Positions 38,858 through 42,898 of a stretch of DNA of 42,898 nucleotides are shown in pieces (positions within the stretch are counted from its first letter, which is position 1; each line of letters starts with the position of its first letter). The notes below the pieces were generated by a model. The model was given only the letters and a program-made list of their open reading frames with translations. It was not told the origin of the DNA and ran no database searches. The DNA is from an uncultured Lachnospiraceae bacterium (GTDB lineage: Bacteria; Bacillota; Clostridia; Lachnospirales; Lachnospiraceae). The DNA lies in contig CANRGB010000011.1 in NCBI GenBank assembly GCA_947630005.1, positions 1 through 42,898 on the forward strand, in the 5' to 3' direction. Position numbers and translations under genes: made by a program.

Positions 38858-39105
38858 ACTTAAATGATCCCGGTATATACTCTACTTCCTGCAATATAGA
38901 ATTCTCGGAAGCTGAATATGTTTTGAATCTATTCATGAGGCATCATCCAAAAGTATTTATTGCAAAAGGTGAAACAGAAAAAACCTGTGGACCATGTCAG
39001 CTGACCTCAGAACGAGAAGAAAGAACTGATACACATGTAGACTGGTGGATATATAATGAATCCAGCCCCCAGATTTATTTTAAAGAGGTGGCAGAAAATG
39101 AATGA
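38854..39105 (+). CDS. Small protein of unknown function, C-terminal part of a split gene
   Basis: 83 residues: NLNDPGIYSTSC, then EAEYVLNLFMRHHPKVFIAKG, CGPCQL and DTHVDWWIYNESSP. It has no ribosome site of its own beyond the ATGA overlap with the preceding frame, so it is made by coupling, by slippage on the A run, or not at all. Its stop overlaps the start of the next gene. Function unknown. Confidence 0.55.
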   Translation: MNLNDPGIYSTSCNIEFSEAEYVLNLFMRHHPKVFIAKGETEKTCGPCQLTSEREERTDTHVDWWIYNESSPQIYFKEVAENE

Positions 39106-39574
39106 TTTATATTTTAATAATGTTGTACAGGTCGGAAAATTATACCTGGAACATATTTTTTATGATTTTGAAACAGAACCCATACTTTTTTCCTGCGTTG
39201 ATGAAAAAAAGAACTTGTACCTGTGTCTTTGTACAGATATTCGCTACGGTCAAAAATGGATTGTCACTCCTTGCAGTATAGCCGTACTAAGAGCCCTTCT
39301 TAATGAAGAAATGGATATTGCATCTGCATTTTTTAAATCATCCAGTGTGATCACTATAATCATGGATCTCCACGGAAACGAAAGCAGTTTTATAACCGAC
39401 ATTAATAAGATTGACCGGCTGGATTTGCCAAAAGAAGGAACTTTTATCAAATGTAACAAGATTAAAGCGGAAAATTATCTGCGAAGCAAAGAACGTGAAG
39501 TTTTTTCAAAACAGTTTTCTTCATCTGTAACTTGCCGTTTATTATCTTTGAAGACTAACCAGGTTCCTGGATAA
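39098..39574 (+). CDS. Protein of unknown function (possibly DUF6575-like)
   Basis: 158 residues starting MNDLYFNNVVQVGKLYLE, with PILFSCVDEKKNLYLCLC, KWIVTPCSIAVLRALLNEE and a hydrophilic C-terminus. The pattern of a short beta-rich domain that 'displays' a value and is followed by a leucine-rich helix resembles DUF6575-type proteins, but I am not certain. GAGGTG lies 7 nt upstream. It overlaps the preceding frame by 8 bp and shares its A+T-rich composition, forming a three-frame cassette. Confidence 0.6.
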   Translation: MNDLYFNNVVQVGKLYLEHIFYDFETEPILFSCVDEKKNLYLCLCTDIRYGQKWIVTPCSIAVLRALLNEEMDIASAFFKSSSVITIIMDLHGNESSFITDINKIDRLDLPKEGTFIKCNKIKAENYLRSKEREVFSKQFSSSVTCRLLSLKTNQVPG

Positions 39575-39586
39575 AGAGGTAATTTC

Positions 39587-40597
39587 ATGAATTTTCTACG
39601 TTTTCTGGAAAGTATGCGTACGCCTCTTGTGACGGCGTTCATGTCCCTGATCACTTACTGCGGCAGTGAAGTTTTCTTCATTGCTGTGGCAGTCACCATT
39701 TTCTGGTGCGTTTCCAAGCGCGACGGATACTACGTTATGATTGTCGGCTTCCTGGGGAGCACAATCAATCAGTTTTTGAAGCTCTGGTTTCGGATTCCAC
39801 GTCCCTGGATTCTCGACCCGGATTTTACCGTCGTAGAGAGCGCGCGTCCGGCAGCGACCGGCTATTCGTTCCCTTCCGGCCACACACAGAATATTGTTGG
39901 CACCACGGCCTGCGTCCTGCTGATGACCATATCAGGATTCTCAAGGCGAACTTCTTCCGCACCAGATAATTCTCTGCGGTCTGCGGCTGTACAGTCTGCC
40001 TCCCGGCGTTTTTCCGGAGTGCTCTGCGTGCGCATCGCCGCCGTCGCCTTGATGATCCTGGTTCCGTTTTCGCGCATGTATCTGGGCTGCCACACACCGC
40101 TGGACGTGAGCGTATCCTTTGTCATTGCCCTGTTTCTTGCGGTGACGATTCGTCCGCTTGTGCTGAAAAATGAGAAGAATCCATGGTTCCTGTGGATCGT
40201 TCTGGCCGTTTCCATGGCGATTGCCCTGCTCTACTGGGCTTTTGTCACGTTCTATCCGTTCCCGGCAGATGTCGATCTGGCGAATCTTTCCAGCGGAGTC
40301 AAAAACTCCTACAAACTGATCGGCTGTATTGCAGGACTTGCCGCGGCAAAAGCGCTGGACGACCGCTACATCCACTTTGAAGTGGAAGCTCCCTGGCAGG
40401 CACAGGTCCTCAAAACCGGCCTTGGACTGCTCTTTGTGCTCGCGATCATGACCGGACTCAAAGCACCGCTGCAGGCTGTTTTTCCGGTCTATATGGCGAC
40501 TACGATCCGGTATTCTCTGGTCGTCTTCTTTGCCGGGGCTGTGTGGCCGCTGACGTTTCCATGGTTTGCGGGACTAAACTGGGGCAGAAATAATTAA
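39587..40597 (+). CDS. PAP2-superfamily membrane phosphatase
   Basis: 336 residues with eight or nine hydrophobic segments. The three PAP2 motifs are present: KLWFRIPRP, PSGHTQN and SRMYLGCHTPLD, giving the catalytic His residues and phosphate-binding Arg. Such enzymes dephosphorylate lipid pyrophosphates or phosphatidate at the membrane. A hydrophilic insert of about 25 residues separates motifs 2 and 3. AGAGGT lies 6 nt upstream of the ATG. It is 12 bp after the small A+T-rich gene but has normal composition, so cotranscription may be incidental. Confidence 0.9.
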   Translation: MNFLRFLESMRTPLVTAFMSLITYCGSEVFFIAVAVTIFWCVSKRDGYYVMIVGFLGSTINQFLKLWFRIPRPWILDPDFTVVESARPAATGYSFPSGHTQNIVGTTACVLLMTISGFSRRTSSAPDNSLRSAAVQSASRRFSGVLCVRIAAVALMILVPFSRMYLGCHTPLDVSVSFVIALFLAVTIRPLVLKNEKNPWFLWIVLAVSMAIALLYWAFVTFYPFPADVDLANLSSGVKNSYKLIGCIAGLAAAKALDDRYIHFEVEAPWQAQVLKTGLGLLFVLAIMTGLKAPLQAVFPVYMATTIRYSLVVFFAGAVWPLTFPWFAGLNWGRNN

Positions 40598-40652
40598 TTA
40601 AGACAAAAAGAGACTTGAAGCTTCCTTTCAGATATGTTATAATAACAAAATC

Positions 40653-40742
40653 AACGAGCAAAATACGCTGCGCGAATTTCGCTCGTTATCGCGGCATTCG
40701 CCAAACGGACATGTAAACATGTCCATTGGCTCATTACCCGCG
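40653..40742. repeat. Palindrome-rich intergenic element
   Basis: AACGAGC/GCTCGTT (40653-40687) is followed by the nested palindrome GCCAA..GGACATGT-AA-ACATGTCC..TTGGC (40700-40730), the whole flanked by CGCGG and CCGCG. No coding potential is seen. It looks like a dispersed repeat module after the PAP2 gene. Confidence 0.7.
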
Positions 40743-40743
40743 T

Positions 40744-40944
40744 AAAAGAACAACCGCCCACAAGGAGTTGACCTTTAGATTAGCAGCAAAGCCACCCGTT
40801 CACCGGTCAAAGTATCAGGGTGGTTTTGCTATGTATAATCACTTACAAAACGTAAATACGAATGTAAGCAATGCTATGAGAAACAGGCCAAAAACCATGA
40901 TATAAGAATGAGGTCAACACACCCTGTAACACGGTTGTTCTTTT
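40744..40944 (-). other. Type I toxin-antitoxin locus, probably degenerate
   Basis: The element is bounded by perfect 13-bp inverted repeats AAAAGAACAACCG (40744-40756) and CGGTTGTTCTTTT (40932-40944). Inside are GTTGACCT/AGGTCAAC and a 13-bp hairpin AGCAAAGCCACCC/GGGTGGTTTTGCT (40785-40830). A tiny hydrophobic frame on the minus strand ends just before this hairpin. This architecture, a short membrane peptide convergent with an antisense RNA sharing a two-way terminator, is that of holin-like/Fst-type toxins. Confidence 0.5.
40839..40898 (-). CDS. Holin-like type I toxin peptide, short or truncated
   Basis: The frame encodes MVFGLFLIALLTFVFTFCK, a single hydrophobic helix with a C-terminal Lys, like the C-terminal two thirds of putative holin-like toxins. 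An in-frame stop lies five codons before the ATG and the ribosome site is poor, so the N-terminus appears lost. Confidence 0.45.
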   Translation of the reverse strand: MVFGLFLIALLTFVFTFCK

Positions 40945-40965
40945 GTTATTATCTTTGAAAAAAGA

Positions 40966-40987
40966 ATTGTGAATTTTTGTTCACAAT
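40966..40987. promoter_or_regulatory. Operator-like palindrome upstream of the ABC exporter
   Basis: ATTGTGAA-TTTTTG-TTCACAAT, a perfect 8-bp inverted repeat ending 2 bp before the -35 box. Confidence 0.6.
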
Positions 40988-40989
40988 GG

Positions 40990-41018
40990 TTGACTTCCAA
41001 AGTCTTTCGTAGTATGGT
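40990..41018 (+). promoter_or_regulatory. Promoter of the ABC exporter
   Basis: TTGACT (40990-40995), 17-bp spacer, TATGGT (41013-41018). Confidence 0.7.
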
Positions 41019-41048
41019 TAAGGAAGTAACATCAGTTACGCGATAAAC

Positions 41049-41105
41049 ATACCCCTAGCAGTAGTCCTCCCACTATAAGGGAAGAGACAAGGCTTGGGGT
41101 ATTTT
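41049..41105 (+). terminator. Leader hairpin, possible attenuator of the ABC exporter
   Basis: ATACCCC (41049-41055) pairs with GGGGTAT (41096-41102), followed by TTTT; an inner TCCC/GGGA pairing is possible. It lies about 25 nt after the predicted start site and 110 nt before the ATG. No gene is seen in 41106-41213 apart from the ribosome site. Confidence 0.5.
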
Positions 41106-41213
41106 GTGTGAAGAGAAATAGATGGGATACGAACACCTGTTATGAAATTTCAGGAATTAACTTTTCAGAAACAGGTTTCCGTATAAAACAAACACGAAAA
41201 AAGGAGGAAAAAC

Positions 41214-42898
41214 ATGGTTCGGACACTATTGAAGGAAGTCAAAGAATACAAATGGGCTTCCATTGCCACACCTTTGTTTATGCTGCTTGAAGTGGTCATG
41301 GAAATGTTGATCCCTCTTCTGATGGCGTCGATCATCGACGACGGTGTCAACGCCGGCGACATCGGGCACATCTACAAGGTGGGCGGTCTTATGCTCGTCG
41401 CCGCTGCCATCGGCCTGATCGGGGGACTGGGCGGCGCGCGCTATGGAGCGAAAGCCTCGGCGGGTTTTGCCCGAAATCTGCGCGAGACGATGTTCAATCA
41501 CATCCAGACATTCTCATTCGCCAATATCGACAAGTTCAGCACGGCAGGTCTTGTCACCCGTCTGACGACGGACGTAACCAACCTGCAGAACGCGTACCAG
41601 ATGGTGCTGCGCATGATGATGCGCTCGCCGGCCAGCATGCTCTGCGCGCTGTTCATGGCGTTCTCCATCAACGCGCGGCTGTCCTCGATCTATCTGGTTG
41701 CGGTCATCTTTCTCGGGATCATCCTGTTTTTTATCATCCGGCACGCAACCCGGTATTTCCGGATGGCTTTCCCGAAATATGATGAGCTGAACGCTTCCAT
41801 TCAGGAGAACGTCTCCGCAATCCGCGTCGTCAAAGCGTACGTGCGTGAGGATCACGAGACGGAGAAGTTCAAAACGGCAAGCCAGAATATCTACCACATT
41901 TTTGTAAAAGCGGAGCACAATGTCATTTTCAACGCGCCGCTGATGCAGTTCACGGTCTACACCTGCATCATCCTGATCAGCTGGATCGGCGCAAAGATGA
42001 TCGTCGTCGGCTCTCTCACAACCGGCGAGATGATGAGCCTTCTTGCTTACTGTATGAATATCCTGATGAGCCTGATGATGCTGTCGATGGTCTTCGTCAT
42101 GATTTCCATGAGTACGGCGAGCATCGAGCGTATCAGCGAAGTGCTCAACGAGACGAGCGACCTGCAGAATCCGGAGCATCCGCTCGAGGAAGTTGCGGAC
42201 GGAAGCATCGCGTTTAAGCATGTGAATTTTTCCTATCACAAGGACAGTCAGGAATATGTGCTGAAGGATATCAATCTCGACATCCATTCCGGTGAGACGA
42301 TCGGCATTATCGGCGGTACCGGAAGTGCAAAGACGAGCCTTGTCAACCTGATCAGCCGTCTCTACGATGTTTCCTCCGGGGAGATCCTGGTCGGCGGCCG
42401 CGATGTCCGCGATTACGACATGGAAGCGCTGCGCAACCAGGTGTCGGTCGTTCTGCAGAACAACGTTCTGTTTTCGGGCACGATCTATGACAACCTCCGC
42501 TGGGGCAATAAAGACGCCACGGACGAGGAATGTCAGGAGGCCTGCCGTCTTGCCTGCGCCGACGATTTCATCCGCGCGTTTCCGGACGGCTACAACACCT
42601 ACATAGAACAGGGCGGAAGCAATGTCTCCGGCGGCCAGAAGCAGCGTCTGTGCATTGCCCGCGCGCTCCTGAAAAAACCGAAGATCCTGATCCTCGACGA
42701 CAGCACGAGCGCCGTGGATACGGCGACAGATGCCAGGATCCGCAGAGCGTTCCGCGAGGACATCCCGAACACCACGAAGCTGATCATCGCGCAGCGTATC
42801 TCCAGCGTGCAGGATGCGGACCGCATCATTGTCATGGAGGAAGGCGAGATCCACGGCTTTGGAACCCACGACGAACTGCTTGCCTCGAATGAGATTTA
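41214..42898 (+). CDS. Multidrug-type ABC exporter half (membrane plus ATPase domain), partial
   Basis: The first 561 codons; the gene runs off the right edge. AAGGAGG lies 6 nt upstream. Residues 1-320 form a six-helix exporter domain. The ATPase domain has Walker A GGTGSAKTS, signature NVSGGQKQR and Walker B ILILDDSTSAVD. The catalytic Glu after Walker B is Asp and the H-loop His is Gln (IIAQRISS), the pattern of the degenerate site in heterodimeric exporters such as BmrCD or TM287/288. The partner gene is therefore expected just beyond the window. Upstream sit a palindrome, a promoter and a leader hairpin. Confidence 0.9.
   Translation, partial: MVRTLLKEVKEYKWASIATPLFMLLEVVMEMLIPLLMASIIDDGVNAGDIGHIYKVGGLMLVAAAIGLIGGLGGARYGAKASAGFARNLRETMFNHIQTFSFANIDKFSTAGLVTRLTTDVTNLQNAYQMVLRMMMRSPASMLCALFMAFSINARLSSIYLVAVIFLGIILFFIIRHATRYFRMAFPKYDELNASIQENVSAIRVVKAYVREDHETEKFKTASQNIYHIFVKAEHNVIFNAPLMQFTVYTCIILISWIGAKMIVVGSLTTGEMMSLLAYCMNILMSLMMLSMVFVMISMSTASIERISEVLNETSDLQNPEHPLEEVADGSIAFKHVNFSYHKDSQEYVLKDINLDIHSGETIGIIGGTGSAKTSLVNLISRLYDVSSGEILVGGRDVRDYDMEALRNQVSVVLQNNVLFSGTIYDNLRWGNKDATDEECQEACRLACADDFIRAFPDGYNTYIEQGGSNVSGGQKQRLCIARALLKKPKILILDDSTSAVDTATDARIRRAFREDIPNTTKLIIAQRISSVQDADRIIVMEEGEIHGFGTHDELLASNEI

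Noticed and set aside
36346-39574. Prophage or insertion sequence
   Set aside because: A recombinase and small A+T-rich genes are present, but no transposase, structural phage gene, terminal repeats or att duplication could be found, and cotJ genes lie between them.
40831-40908. 24-codon plus-strand frame MYNHLQNV... after AGGGTGG
   Set aside because: It has a fair ribosome site but lies antisense to the hydrophobic toxin peptide inside a hairpin element; the Asn-rich product has no family resemblance.
41514-42869. Minus-strand open frame of 451 codons
   Set aside because: It is antisense to the ABC exporter, whose Walker and signature motifs are clear on the plus strand.

Overview
The window looks like chromosome of an anaerobic, spore-forming, fairly G+C-rich member of the Clostridia, probably a gut Lachnospiraceae. 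Support: spore-coat cotJ genes, a PdaA-type spore cortex deacetylase, a formate-tetrahydrofolate ligase, a Tat-exported flavinylated reductase, strong AGGAGG ribosome sites, near-consensus sigma-A promoters, a Firmicute-type type I toxin remnant, and no aerobic respiratory genes. The assignment is inference; no rRNA is present.

Layout. (1) 1-2774, minus strand: the start of fhs behind a ZTP (pfl) riboswitch and intrinsic terminator, a YdcF-like envelope protein, a SEC-C zinc protein, repeat-rich intergenic DNA with a tiny ORF, and a membrane protein. (2) 2816-15564, minus strand: one apparent 11-gene operon that is the highlight of the window. In transcription order it has a TM1266-like regulator, a NifH-like ATPase, a long and a short nitrogenase component-1-like subunit, a second complete H/long/short set, then hypF, hypC, hypD and hypE. 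The Hyp proteins are known to build the Fe(CN)2(CO) group of [NiFe]-hydrogenase. The nickel-insertion genes hypA and hypB, any hydrogenase subunit and nifB are absent from the window. A promoter and an attenuator-like leader precede the operon and a terminator closes it. (3) 15711-22000: PdaA, a metallophosphoesterase, a small protein, and an ECF sigma factor / membrane protein / ABC ATPase / ABC permease operon containing an exact 49-bp tandem repeat.

(4) 22004-28805: an ATP-binding-protein remnant, a Tat-exported FMN/FAD reductase divergent from a MarR regulator with a palindrome at the reductase start site, and a csoR-copA copper operon. The copA gene ends in a CopZ-like domain that has its own internal ribosome site. 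(5) 28903-36331: tRNA-Glu(CTC), a PHP phosphoesterase, a small acidic protein, a HAD phosphatase, a large repeat-rich surface protein and an alanine/ornithine racemase-like enzyme. (6) 36346-42898: a serine recombinase, cotJC and a cotJA-cotJB fusion, three small A+T-rich genes (two probably one gene split by a frameshift), a PAP2 phosphatase, a type I toxin-antitoxin remnant, and the first part of an ABC exporter behind its own operator-like palindrome and leader.

How the main system may work (inference): the two NifH-like ATPases would pass electrons to their long/short partners. One pair may be catalytic and the other a cofactor scaffold, as NifDK and NifEN are. HypFCDE would supply an Fe-CN/CO unit. 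The substrate is unknown, and the layout does not match nitrogen fixation, chlorophyll, F430 or methylthio-alkane systems.
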